In this document: positions 1 to 8,284 of the stretch, in pieces
Layout: the number at the start of each line of letters is the position of its first letter
How positions within the stretch are numbered: the first letter of the stretch is position 1
From: an uncultured Lachnospiraceae bacterium
GTDB lineage: Bacteria > Bacillota > Clostridia > Lachnospirales > Lachnospiraceae
Direction: 5' to 3'
Assembly: GCA_934402055.1 (NCBI GenBank)
Contig: CAKRTC010000012.1
Span: forward strand, 1 to 56,552
Length of the DNA stretch: 56,552 nucleotides
Made by a program: the position numbers and the translations under genes
Notes under the pieces: generated by a model
Databases searched by the model: none
What the model was told of the DNA's origin: nothing
Seen by the model: the letters and a program-made list of their open reading frames with translations, nothing else

Positions 1-113
1 GAATCGCACGAAACTGCTTTGGAATAGTATCTCATGAATATGGTATTATAGTAAGGTACTCGCTATTGCGGGCTTACAATATCCCTGAATATGTAATGAA
101 GATCAGGGGGAGT

Positions 114-1430
114 TTATTTCTTATCCCAATCAAATCTGAAGATCCTGCTGGGACGTCCGTGCTCACCTGTCATACGTACACCGCTTACACGGCAACAGCC
201 GGCATCAAGCAATTTCTGAATAATGCGATCTGTTGTTCTGATATTCAGTGAACAAAGTGAAGCAACTTGGCTTGAAGTGAATTCCTCAAGCATACTGCGT
301 TTTGTGCACTTGTAGATATTATATAAGGTGTTGATGCTCAGGTTTGTCTTTTGTGATAAAACAGTGAAGTTATGGTCCGGTGCTTCAAGAGCAACGGATT
401 TTGTGTTGAGAATAGGCTGCAGTGCGGTTCCGCTTTCCAAAACCACGTAGGCACTGTTATTATTGGCTCTTCTAGACATTTCCATAGCGGCATAAGCGTG
501 AGACTTGGATTCACTTGCTGTTTTGCCGCATCCTATCCCGGCTGCAATGTTTTTTGCGTTGCAGCCTTTTAAAATATCCATCAAATAAAAAGTTTTAAAA
601 TAATTCGTATCTATTTCAATCGCTCTTCTTGTGGTGAATATAAGGAAGCCGTCATTTCCTTCTTCAACGACAGTTCCGTCAATACGATAGCTGTATGAGT
701 AAATGCTCTCCAAGACTGAAATTCGATTTTTCATATAATTGTAATCGTCGTTTCCGAGCAAAGAGTAATTACCGGAAAAAGTCAGCTTGATCATAATAAC
801 AACAATCGAACTATGCAGATTCTGACCGGCTTCATATCTTAGCTGTAATTTATTTACAGTATCTACTATCAATGCGCTCGGAGGTAAAGTAATGGCGCAC
901 GGAATCTTACGTTGATTTAAGGCTGTAGCAATCTCTGTTAATCCTGTAATACAACAACCGGCACCGTTATGCAGATAGTTGGAGGTATGAAATTCTATAA
1001 GGTACGGCAGATATCCGGGGTCTAAAAGATGCTGCTCTGCAAGAAAAAAATGTGCATTTTTATTGGAAATGCCGATTTCTTCATAAGCTGATAAGATCAG
1101 TTCACGATCTAAAGTGTCATAACTGATATTATCAAGACCGCACTTGAATTTTGATTGAATCTCCAGCATGGTTCTATGTATCGAACTAACATGCCTGGGT
1201 ATGTATTCCCATGGAACAGAAGGAATTTTGAATTTTTCACAAAGTCTATAAGAGGCTTTTCCCGGAAAGAGTATGGCATCGGAGTCTTGTTGTATCGTAT
1301 CTATAAGATGAAGAGACTCGGTATATACATTATAAGAGACGGAATAAGCGTCTAATTCGGGAAATGCCTTTTTTACAATTTTTAAAGTCCGATCTACTGT
1401 ATTTGTGGGACCTAATACACAAAGACGCAT
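114..1430 (-). CDS. PrpR/GGDEF-like transcriptional regulator with C-terminal winged helix
   Basis: A 438-residue cytoplasmic protein with no signal peptide or membrane segment. The N-terminal third (about 1-110) resembles the PrpR_N sensor fold seen in regulators of propionate and amino-acid metabolism. The middle (about 200-330) looks like a degenerate GGDEF/nucleotidyl-cyclase fold, with the stretch AAGIGCGKTASESKSHAYAA matching the helical end of such domains; no intact GGDEF motif is visible. The last 80 residues, ending in GRPSRIFRFDW, look like a winged-helix DNA-binding domain. It is divergent from the DUF5058/M20 operon and shares a 285-bp intergenic region with it, so it probably controls that operon. 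The architecture call is moderately firm; the ligand is unknown. Confidence 0.7.
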   Translation of the reverse strand: MRLCVLGPTNTVDRTLKIVKKAFPELDAYSVSYNVYTESLHLIDTIQQDSDAILFPGKASYRLCEKFKIPSVPWEYIPRHVSSIHRTMLEIQSKFKCGLDNISYDTLDRELILSAYEEIGISNKNAHFFLAEQHLLDPGYLPYLIEFHTSNYLHNGAGCCITGLTEIATALNQRKIPCAITLPPSALIVDTVNKLQLRYEAGQNLHSSIVVIMIKLTFSGNYSLLGNDDYNYMKNRISVLESIYSYSYRIDGTVVEEGNDGFLIFTTRRAIEIDTNYFKTFYLMDILKGCNAKNIAAGIGCGKTASESKSHAYAAMEMSRRANNNSAYVVLESGTALQPILNTKSVALEAPDHNFTVLSQKTNLSINTLYNIYKCTKRSMLEEFTSSQVASLCSLNIRTTDRIIQKLLDAGCCRVSGVRMTGEHGRPSRIFRFDWDKK

Positions 1431-1542
1431 CTTAAAACCTCATCTATATTACTGTTTGATTATCACCTTATTAAAGACATTATATCGCAAACGGAAGAAG
1501 AGACAAGTTGAGAATGAAAAATAATGCTTAAAACAGCAATTA

Positions 1543-1554
1543 TTTGCATGCAAA
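1543..1554. promoter_or_regulatory. Palindrome in the divergent intergenic region, candidate operator
   Basis: TTTGCATGCAAA is a perfect 12-bp palindrome in the 285-bp gap (1431-1715) between the regulator and the DUF5058 operon. Two direct copies of TTTAAGAC follow around 1614-1630. No strong sigma-70 promoter is obvious by eye. The position fits a binding site for the divergent regulator, but this is inference. Confidence 0.35.
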
Positions 1555-1715
1555 ATATAGTGAAAAAGCACCAAAAACAATGTGCATTTCATGTGAGTAT
1601 ATCCAATAATAATTTAAGACAGATTTAAGACCTATTATAGAAAAGAGCAAAAAAATATACTTTGGGCATAGTTAGAACATTAACAATTGTAAAAATCAGC
1701 AGGAGGTGACAATGG

Positions 1716-2411
1716 TTGGATTTTCATAAATTTATCAACGGAGTTGATATCTGGGTCGTTTCATCGGTAATGGTCTTCATGTCACTTCTTCAGGCAGGAT
1801 TATTCTTAAGGACATCATGGAAAGAAGCCGGGGATCTGGGCTTTACAAAAAAACAGAGGACAGCATGTCTGCGGAGTGCGGCGCTTACAGCATTAGGTCC
1901 TTCGCTATCACCGATTATAATTATGATTTCTATGATTGCCGTTGCAGGAGGTCCGACAACATGGATGGTGTTAAACAATGTCGGAGCGGCAAGAACCGAG
2001 TTGGCTGTAATTTCTATCGCGGCAAACTATGTCGGAGTAGAGATGAACGCACTCGGTGTAAAGGGATTTACTTATGCACTTTGGGCAATTGCTTTGAATG
2101 GTTTCGGATGGTTGTTTGTTGTATTTACCTTGAATCACAGGATGAGCAGTGTTGTTGATGGTTTAAACAAACGTTACGACCCAAAATGGATAGCTTCAAT
2201 GCTTGCAGGGGCAAATTTAGGGTTGTTTGCTTATTTGTTATCAAATCAATTGGTTGGGAAATCCGGAACACATTATATTGCAGCACTGATCTCGGGTGCG
2301 ACAATGCTTTTTCTTACAAAGATATGTCATAAGATAGCTTTTTTGCAGGAAATATCGTTAGGAGTGTCAATGTTGGCGGGGATGTTCTTGTCACAGTTAT
2401 TTAAATTTTAA
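1716..2411 (+). CDS. DUF5058-family membrane protein (copy A), TTG start
   Basis: A 231-residue protein with about six hydrophobic segments. It is close to the next gene throughout: both share the blocks GPTTWM, GAARTEL, RMS and DPKW followed by GLFAYLLSNQLVGK (LLTNQLVGK in copy B). I recognise this as the DUF5058 family, whose members usually sit beside another membrane protein and a metallopeptidase; no transport substrate is established to my knowledge. The chosen start is TTG at 1716, nine bases after AGGAGG (1701-1706). The upstream ATG at 1712 is in another frame and encodes only five codons before a stop. First gene of a tight four-gene operon. Confidence 0.75.
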   Translation: MDFHKFINGVDIWVVSSVMVFMSLLQAGLFLRTSWKEAGDLGFTKKQRTACLRSAALTALGPSLSPIIIMISMIAVAGGPTTWMVLNNVGAARTELAVISIAANYVGVEMNALGVKGFTYALWAIALNGFGWLFVVFTLNHRMSSVVDGLNKRYDPKWIASMLAGANLGLFAYLLSNQLVGKSGTHYIAALISGATMLFLTKICHKIAFLQEISLGVSMLAGMFLSQLFKF

Positions 2412-2426
2412 TTCAGGAGGGGAATT

Positions 2427-3137
2427 ATGGAATCTCAAACTTTTATGGAATTGATCAACAGTCCCGGCTTGTGGATAACATCCGGAGTTATGGTTGTCAC
2501 ATCTATTGTTCAGGCTTTGGTATTTTTTACCACCTCATTGAAGGAAGCCAAGGCAATAGGAATTGAGAAAAAAAGATATATTGCAGGAATAAGATCGGCA
2601 GTTATCACTTCAATAGGTCCGTCGTTCTCACCGGTAATAGTACTTATGTCCATGGTTGCGGTTTTGGGAGGACCTACAACCTGGATGAGACTGTGTGATG
2701 TAGGAGCTGCAAGAACCGAGTTATCGGTTGTATCTTTGGCGGCAGGACTTGCCGGTACAGAAGTCGGAGCGGCGAGCTTCGGATCTACGGCATTTTCTTA
2801 CTCCTTATGGGCAATGGCGCTTAATAACTTGGGATGGCTGGTTGTTGTCTTACTGTTAACACACAGAATGAGCGGAATCGTAACCAAGATGAATGAAAAA
2901 TTCGATCCAAAGTGGGTGAAGCTGCTTATGGGCGGAGCAACCTTGGGACTGTTTGCTTATCTGTTGACGAATCAGCTTGTCGGAAAGACGAGTATAAAGT
3001 GGGTTGCCGCAATTATATCGGGTGCAATCATGCTGACGCTTACAACGGTATTTAAAAAGAATCAAAGAATACAGGAACTTGCACTTGGAATAGCAATGCT
3101 TGGCGGAATGTTTTTGACACAGGCAATCATGGGATAA
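2427..3137 (+). CDS. DUF5058-family membrane protein (copy B)
   Basis: A 236-residue paralogue of the preceding gene, 15 bp downstream of it, with a good AGGAGGGG site before ATG. It keeps the same shared blocks (GGPTTWM, GAARTEL, HRMSG, FDPKWV, GLFAYLLTNQLVGK) and about six membrane segments. The side-by-side pair points to a tandem duplication followed by divergence, or to a hetero-oligomeric membrane complex made with the next protein. The family call is reasonably sure; the function is unknown. Confidence 0.75.
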   Translation: MESQTFMELINSPGLWITSGVMVVTSIVQALVFFTTSLKEAKAIGIEKKRYIAGIRSAVITSIGPSFSPVIVLMSMVAVLGGPTTWMRLCDVGAARTELSVVSLAAGLAGTEVGAASFGSTAFSYSLWAMALNNLGWLVVVLLLTHRMSGIVTKMNEKFDPKWVKLLMGGATLGLFAYLLTNQLVGKTSIKWVAAIISGAIMLTLTTVFKKNQRIQELALGIAMLGGMFLTQAIMG

Positions 3138-3153
3138 GGAGGAAAAAAGCTTT

Positions 3154-3816
3154 ATGTATGATAAGAAATTAATAAAAATCGGACGATTGACAATGTTTTT
3201 TGCAATAATAGCGAACTTCCTTCCGGCAGTATATGTCGGAGTCATGTACGGTGAGATGCCGGACATGGCTACCATCGGAAAGTTATGGTTATTAGTGGCT
3301 TCCGCATACGGAATTTCATGGGTGGTTCAGCCGATAGCGTATTTTGCAACACTTGGAACAGCAGGCTCATATATAGGCTGGCTTGCAGGAAGTGTTGGAG
3401 ACATAAGACTTCCGGCAGCCTCAATGGCACAAAAGGTGGTTGGTGTTGAGCCGGGAACACATGAAGGTGATGTTATCGGTACTATCGGAACAGCCTGTTC
3501 TGTATTTGTTTCAGCAGGAATGATAACTATATTCATAGCTGTAGGTTCATATATTGTTCCGCACCTTCCGGAATTTGTCACAGAGTCATTCAATAATATC
3601 TTACCGGCTTTGTTCGGCGCAATATATGTAGACATTGCAAGAAAGAATATTCGCTCAGGAATATGTGGAATTATAGTCGGTGTATTGCTGCTGTACTTTG
3701 GAAAGAAACTTGGCATCAACAACGGAATTTTGACGGTCCTGATCGTTTTATCGGGAATACTTATAAACAGATTTTTCTTTGTAATGGATAAAAAGAAAGC
3801 AACCCAGGGTAACTGA
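3154..3816 (+). CDS. Polytopic membrane protein, partner of DUF5058 proteins
   Basis: A 220-residue protein with about six membrane spans, 16 bp after the second DUF5058 gene and behind AAGGAGG. It carries a distinctive soluble-looking segment, GSVGDIRLPAASMAQKVVGV followed by EPGTHEGDVIGTIG, around residues 79-115. From memory, relatives of this protein regularly accompany DUF5058 genes and are sometimes auto-labelled mechanosensitive channels; I see no MscS-type pore helix that would support that label. It is probably the third subunit of the membrane system encoded here. The substrate is not inferable from the sequence. Confidence 0.6.
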   Translation: MYDKKLIKIGRLTMFFAIIANFLPAVYVGVMYGEMPDMATIGKLWLLVASAYGISWVVQPIAYFATLGTAGSYIGWLAGSVGDIRLPAASMAQKVVGVEPGTHEGDVIGTIGTACSVFVSAGMITIFIAVGSYIVPHLPEFVTESFNNILPALFGAIYVDIARKNIRSGICGIIVGVLLLYFGKKLGINNGILTVLIVLSGILINRFFFVMDKKKATQGN

Positions 3817-3849
3817 TTTTTATAACAATAGTTTTATGGAGGTTAAATA

Positions 3850-5004
3850 ATGGAGAAATTATATTCACTTATAGACAGCTACTATGACAATATGGTAGGT
3901 ACTCTTGAAAAGCTTGTAAATATCGACAGCGGAGCCGACAGTCCGGAAGGAATAAGCAAGGTTGCACATAATATCGGTGATATTTTAAAAGATCTTCATT
4001 TTGATGTGGAATACCTAGATTATCCGGGAATTGCAACACATCTCAGAGCAAAAAGGAAGGGAAAAGCCCCGGATGCGAAGGATGTTATGATAATAGGACA
4101 TATGGATACCGTATTCCCTAAGGGAACGGCAGAGGCCAGACCTTTCCATACTGAAAACGGATTAGGCTATGGTCCGGGTGTGCTGGATATGAAGAGCGGT
4201 ATTACTATTGCGCTTTATGCCTTAAAAGCCATGGATGCACTTGATATCATAAACAACAATATTACAGTCATGTTCGTCGGAGATGAGGAATCAGGACATC
4301 CGTATACAGATGCTGCAGAGAAACTTAAAGAGGAAGCAACAGGAAAAGATGCTGTATTCAATATGGAAACAGGATCTGACAAGGGAACAGTTGTTCTCGG
4401 ACGAACAGGAATTTACTATCCGGAAATAACTATAGAAGGAATCGCCGCTCATTCCGGTAAGGATCCGGAAAAGGGGGCAAGTGCCGTAAGAGAACTTGTT
4501 TATAAGCTGGTTGATTTGTACAACTTTAGTGATACAGATGACGATATTTCTTTCAATGCAGGAATTATCAGCGGCGGCGTTGCAGCAAACGGAATACCTG
4601 CACATGCTGAAATGAGAGGAGATTTCCGTTACAAGACAGTTAAAAGCGGACCGAAGATCCTTAAGGCATTAGATGAGATCTGCAATAATAAAACATATGT
4701 GCCGAGAACACATACAAAACTTGTTTGCGATCCTAAGCGTGGATTTATTCCAATGGAAAAAACAGCGGGAAATGTTGCACTCTATGAGATCGTAAAAGAG
4801 CAGGGCAAAAAGATAGGAGTTGATATCGAAGGAATAACAGTTGGAGCAGGATCGGATTCTTGTTATACCTCGGTAGTAGGTGCACCTACTGTATGTGCAA
4901 TGGGCGCAAGAGGTGAACTTAACCATAGTGCACAGGAATACATGCAGCTTGATAGCCTTACGGAAAGAGCCAAGATATTGGCGTTGTCGATAATGGCAGT
5001 ATAA
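3850..5004 (+). CDS. M20-family zinc metallopeptidase (carboxypeptidase/deacylase type)
   Basis: A 384-residue cytoplasmic hydrolase of the M20 (ArgE/DapE/CPG2) family. The metal ligands and catalytic pair are present: H84 and D86 in GHMDTVF, D113 in VLDMKSG, E146-E147 in GDEESGH, and the C-terminal H of LNHSAQEY. A lid/dimerisation domain with GIAAHSGKDPEKGASAV sits in the middle. It removes or cleaves an acyl or C-terminal amino-acid group from a small peptide-like substrate; the exact substrate cannot be read. It is the last gene of the DUF5058 operon and is followed by a terminator, which suggests that the membrane proteins import its substrate. Confidence 0.85.
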   Translation: MEKLYSLIDSYYDNMVGTLEKLVNIDSGADSPEGISKVAHNIGDILKDLHFDVEYLDYPGIATHLRAKRKGKAPDAKDVMIIGHMDTVFPKGTAEARPFHTENGLGYGPGVLDMKSGITIALYALKAMDALDIINNNITVMFVGDEESGHPYTDAAEKLKEEATGKDAVFNMETGSDKGTVVLGRTGIYYPEITIEGIAAHSGKDPEKGASAVRELVYKLVDLYNFSDTDDDISFNAGIISGGVAANGIPAHAEMRGDFRYKTVKSGPKILKALDEICNNKTYVPRTHTKLVCDPKRGFIPMEKTAGNVALYEIVKEQGKKIGVDIEGITVGAGSDSCYTSVVGAPTVCAMGARGELNHSAQEYMQLDSLTERAKILALSIMAV

Positions 5005-5046
5005 AATTATTATTTTGTTAATAAGTATCCTGTCGTAAATATAAAT

Positions 5047-5098
5047 AACAGACTGTCGTCTCGGAATAAGTGCCCCGGACGGCAGTCTGTTGGTTTTT
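5047..5098 (+). terminator. Intrinsic terminator of the DUF5058/M20 operon
   Basis: A 14-bp stem (5047-5060 with 5078-5091, one G-U pair) is followed by GGTTTTTA. It separates the operon from the convergent tadA gene. Confidence 0.85.
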
Positions 5099-5130
5099 AT
5101 TGGAAAATGGATTCTATGAAATAAAGTAAT

Positions 5131-5216
5131 GCTTCGAAGGATATGCGCTTACGCGAAGGAGAAAAATGTCGCAAGCTAATGCACTCGGCGCAAGAATGTA
5201 CCAAGGCCTATTCTTT
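5131..5216. repeat. Interspersed intergenic repeat, copy A
   Basis: This 86-bp stretch aligns without gaps in its first 42 bases, and at roughly three quarters identity overall by eye, to 50608-50696. A shorter relative lies at 20331-20360. Shared words include ATGTCGCAAGC / CTGTCGCAAGC, CTCGGCGC and GAATGT-CCAAGG. The copy ends at the tadA stop codon. It has no coding potential and is of unknown nature: a MITE-like or REP-like element, or a structured RNA end. Confidence 0.6.
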
Positions 5217-5217
5217 G

Positions 5218-5715
5218 TTACAGCTTCGGTGTGTATTTTACTTTCTTGGGATGGGCTTTGCGAAGTGCCTTGAAGAAATCCTTGAGCATGATGCTGCATT
5301 CGTCGCCCAATACACCGCTGACGGTCTCGACCTGATGGTTGAGGCCTTCCATATGGAACATATCTGCAACGGAGCCTGCAAAGCCGGCCTTTGGATTCAT
5401 GGACCCTATATATACTTTGGGGATACGTGCCTGAACTATGGCACCGGCACACATGGGGCAGGGCTCTAAAGTGACATACAGCTCACATTCCTCTAGCCTC
5501 CAATCGCCTGTCTTGCGACAGGCTTTTTTTATTGCTATGATCTCGGCGTGTGAGAGCACATTGCCGTCAGTGACACGCTTATTGTATCCGCGGGCAATTA
5601 TCTTGCCGCCGCGAACTATGACACAGCCTATAGGCACTTCATTAAGTGCCTCAGCTTTGCGTGCCTCATGTATAGCGGCATTCATAAATTTTTCTTCGGG
5701 TGTTTTATATCTCAT
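5218..5715 (-). CDS. tadA: tRNA-specific adenosine deaminase
   Basis: TadA converts A34 to inosine in tRNA-Arg(ACG). The deaminase signature is complete: HAE (in SHAEIIAIKKAC) supplies a zinc ligand and the proton shuttle, and PCPMCAGAI supplies the two cysteine ligands. The C-terminal part (NPKAGFAGSVADM, MLKDFF) is typical of TadA rather than cytidine deaminase. I use the ATG at 5715 (MRYKTPEEKF), giving 165 residues; an in-frame ATG at 5733 is possible, but a TATTAT box overlaps it. Neither start has a clear ribosome binding site. The gene is monocistronic and divergent from the LRR operon. Confidence 0.9.
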   Translation of the reverse strand: MRYKTPEEKFMNAAIHEARKAEALNEVPIGCVIVRGGKIIARGYNKRVTDGNVLSHAEIIAIKKACRKTGDWRLEECELYVTLEPCPMCAGAIVQARIPKVYIGSMNPKAGFAGSVADMFHMEGLNHQVETVSGVLGDECSIMLKDFFKALRKAHPKKVKYTPKL

Positions 5716-5773
5716 AAGGCGATATTTTAACATATATATGATAATATAAACAAGCGAGGAAGGACTTGATCGA

Positions 5774-6673
5774 ATGGCATTTACATATACAGATACTGAG
5801 ATAAACGGACATACAGGGATAGAGATAAGCTCTTATGTCGGAAATGACAAAAAGCTGAGCATTCCGGCCAAGATCGACGGGAAGCCTGTGATATCCATAG
5901 GAAAATATGCTTTTACCGATGCATGTAAGGAGCTTGAGGAGGTCTATATACCGGAGAGCATTAATACTATCAAGGCATTTGCATTTTATTTTTGCGGCAA
6001 GCTCAGGAAGGTAGTGCTGACAGACAGTGTTACCGACTATTATGACGGTGCGTTCCGTACCTGTTCGGCGGTGAGTGATATCGAGGTCACTATGAGCGAA
6101 GATCACTCGGAGCTGGTGCACAGGATGCTTAATGACAGCGATCGCAAAATGCGTGTGACTTTTAAATTTCGAGAGGACGGCAGTATGCTCCGACTTGTAT
6201 TTCCGGAGTATAATAATAATTCCATAGCCGATCCGAGAGCACAGACTTTTCATATTCGTATTGAGGGATCGGGCTTCAGCTATCGTGAATGTGTAAGGCA
6301 GGATGTTCTTAAGATAAAGGAGTACGACAGCCTATTCCGTAAGGCAGTTGCCGATGACAATGATCTTGCTATAGATATAGCAGTATCGAGACTTATGTAT
6401 CCTGCGAGATTGAGCGATTCCGATAAAGCTGCATACAAGGCACATTTTGAGGCTAATATCATGCGTGCCGCAGAGCTTGCCATGGAGGATGGCAATGAGG
6501 AATGGACTGATGTACTGATACATGAGGATCTCTTAAATGAGGAGGCGCTGGACAGAGCCTTGCAGCTTGCAAGCGAACTAAAGAAAAATGAGATCATCAG
6601 CATGCTTATGGATCACAGACATGAGCATATGCAGGCTAAGCCTGCGGCTAAGCTGAGTTTGGATGATTGGTAA
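5774..6673 (+). CDS. Cytoplasmic leucine-rich repeat (BspA/LRR_5-type) protein
   Basis: A 299-residue protein. Residues 1-100 contain BspA-type repeats (KLSIPAKIDGKPVISIGKYA, LEEVYIPESINTIKAFAFYF, LRKVVLTDSV). The remaining 200 residues are mostly helical with no recognised domain. No signal peptide or anchor is present, so unlike most LRR_5 proteins it should stay in the cytoplasm. The AGGAAGGA site lies about nine bases before ATG. It opens an operon with a tiny CxxC ORF, a VWA protein and a MoxR ATPase, so it may be an adaptor or substrate-recognition part of that machine (inference). Confidence 0.7.
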   Translation: MAFTYTDTEINGHTGIEISSYVGNDKKLSIPAKIDGKPVISIGKYAFTDACKELEEVYIPESINTIKAFAFYFCGKLRKVVLTDSVTDYYDGAFRTCSAVSDIEVTMSEDHSELVHRMLNDSDRKMRVTFKFREDGSMLRLVFPEYNNNSIADPRAQTFHIRIEGSGFSYRECVRQDVLKIKEYDSLFRKAVADDNDLAIDIAVSRLMYPARLSDSDKAAYKAHFEANIMRAAELAMEDGNEEWTDVLIHEDLLNEEALDRALQLASELKKNEIISMLMDHRHEHMQAKPAAKLSLDDW

Positions 6674-6758
6674 AAAGTACTGCGAGTACTGCGGTGCGGG
6701 TATAGTCGAGCTTAACGAGCGCGTCTGGAGCGTCGGAGAAGTCAAGGTAGATGAATGA
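6663..6758 (+). CDS. 31-residue CxxC microprotein ORF, overlapping both neighbours
   Basis: ATG at 6663 lies inside the last codons of the LRR gene (11-bp overlap, +1 frame), and the TGA at 6756-6758 overlaps the ATG of the VWA gene as ATGA. The product contains KKYCEYCGAGI, which looks like one half of a zinc ribbon. The nested overlaps fit translational coupling. No independent ribosome binding site is visible. Alternatively, this is the detached C-terminal half-ribbon of the LRR protein after an old frameshift. The reading frame is certain; expression is not. Confidence 0.45.
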   Translation: MIGKKYCEYCGAGIVELNERVWSVGEVKVDE

Positions 6759-8170
6759 GTTATAAGCAACAATTAGAACAATTAGGAAACAAGATACTTA
6801 ATGCTTCGAGGACGGAGCTTTTTCTGTCGATGAGATTTATGGGAGGGGCATTGGACAGCCTGGGATATACCATAGACCTTACGACGAGGACGGTCGGAAC
6901 GGATGCTGTATATATACGCTTCAATCCGGAATTCCTTATGCAGCTTTATCTGGCGAAGCCGGTCATGCTCAATAGGCTCTATGTGCATATGATATTACAT
7001 TGCATATTCCGTCATATGTTCGGCTATGAGGTCTACGAGGACAAGGATCTGTATGATCTTTGTGCAGATATTGCAACAGAATCGCTTATAGACGGAATGG
7101 AGTACAAGGCGATAGAGACTACGCATTCGGATTTCCGCAACATGTGGTACGATAAGCTTAATACAGAGGTTAAGGTGCTTACGGCGGAGAGACTGTACCA
7201 ATATTTCTCGGAGCATGCACCGGATTATGATGAGTATATGAAGCTTAAGGCGGAATTTACCAAGGATGATCACAGTTTTTGGGAGATACTTGAGGATCGG
7301 GAGTCTGACGGCGGACAAGGACCGGATCAGCAGCCGCCGAGCGGATCGAATCCTCCTGAGGATACACCGGAGGATCAGTCGGATAAGGACCAAGAAGATA
7401 AAAAACAGCCGCCGGATCTTCATAATGTTGCCAAGCTTCCGAAGGAGCTTGAGGATGATTGGAAGAAAAAAGCCGACAGGATGAAAGTTGAGATGGAGGC
7501 CTCGGGACATGAGGCTTCGGATGAGTTCGGCTCACTGCTTCGCACACTTAATTTTGTTCAGAAGAAACGCAAGAGCTATCGTGATTTTCTGAAACGTTTT
7601 TATACCATGCACGAGGAGACTAAGATAGATCCGGATTCCTTTGACTACGGATTCTACCAATACGGCATGGAGCTATACGGCAATATTCCGCTTGTTGAGG
7701 AAAATGAATACCGTGAATCGCGTAAGATCAGGACCTTGGTGATCGCTATCGATACAAGCGCCTCCTGTCAGGAGAGACTGGTACAGCGTTTCCTTAATGA
7801 AACGGCTGATATATTGATGAGGCAGGAATCGTTTTTCAAACGTGCGGATATATTGATACTTGAATGTGATGACAGAGTGCAGGAGGAGATATTCCTGAAA
7901 AGCCCGGATGAGTTGAAAAAATATGCCAAGGGCTTCAATGTACGAGGCGGCTTCGGTACGGATTTCAGACCTGCTTTCAGGAGGATAGAGGAGCTTCGAC
8001 GCATAGGCAAGCTGCCTAATCTCAAAGGAATGATGTATTTTACCGACGGTTTCGGAACATTTCCTAAGGCTAAGCCTGACTGGGATACTGCAATAGTGCT
8101 CTTTAAGGATGAGTCGGAGGATGAGCTTAAGCTTCCTGATTGGGCGTACAAATTATATCTCGATGTGTAA
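6755..8170 (+). CDS. DUF2201-type putative metallopeptidase / VWA-domain protein
   Basis: A 471-residue cytoplasmic protein. The N-terminal part matches the DUF2201 putative metallopeptidase region, but the expected HExxH reads H78-M-I-L-H82 with another His at 87, so the catalytic Glu is missing. A Pro/Asp/Gln-rich linker (about 180-225) follows. The C-terminal VWA-like domain has a MIDAS-type D333-T-S-A-S337 and a GGFGTDF segment with T402-D403. VWA proteins of this kind work with MoxR ATPases, and one is encoded next. The start overlaps the stop of the upstream small ORF (ATGA). Confidence 0.8.
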   Translation: MSYKQQLEQLGNKILNASRTELFLSMRFMGGALDSLGYTIDLTTRTVGTDAVYIRFNPEFLMQLYLAKPVMLNRLYVHMILHCIFRHMFGYEVYEDKDLYDLCADIATESLIDGMEYKAIETTHSDFRNMWYDKLNTEVKVLTAERLYQYFSEHAPDYDEYMKLKAEFTKDDHSFWEILEDRESDGGQGPDQQPPSGSNPPEDTPEDQSDKDQEDKKQPPDLHNVAKLPKELEDDWKKKADRMKVEMEASGHEASDEFGSLLRTLNFVQKKRKSYRDFLKRFYTMHEETKIDPDSFDYGFYQYGMELYGNIPLVEENEYRESRKIRTLVIAIDTSASCQERLVQRFLNETADILMRQESFFKRADILILECDDRVQEEIFLKSPDELKKYAKGFNVRGGFGTDFRPAFRRIEELRRIGKLPNLKGMMYFTDGFGTFPKAKPDWDTAIVLFKDESEDELKLPDWAYKLYLDV

Positions 8171-8284
8171 AGTTTTCATTTTTAAACGAAATGTGGACAG
8201 GTAGCGGCGAATGAACTCCGGATCGTTGATAACTTCAAGAATAACGCCGTAGTAATGGGAAATTAATCAAAGGATCACAAACAG

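Noticed and set aside
1..113. Partial gene at the left edge
   Set aside because: No frame gives a recognisable protein; only weak hairpins (CCCTGA/TCAGGG at 83-108) are visible downstream of the regulator stop.
3327..3722. 131-codon minus-strand frame inside the DUF5058 partner gene
   Set aside because: It lies wholly antisense to a membrane protein gene with a good ribosome binding site and family-like sequence, and its translation is Pro/Ser/Thr-rich without domain features.
5705..6253. 182-codon minus-strand frame between tadA and the LRR gene
   Set aside because: It is antisense to the LRR gene, overlaps tadA and lacks a start signal; its low-complexity translation mirrors the LRR codons.
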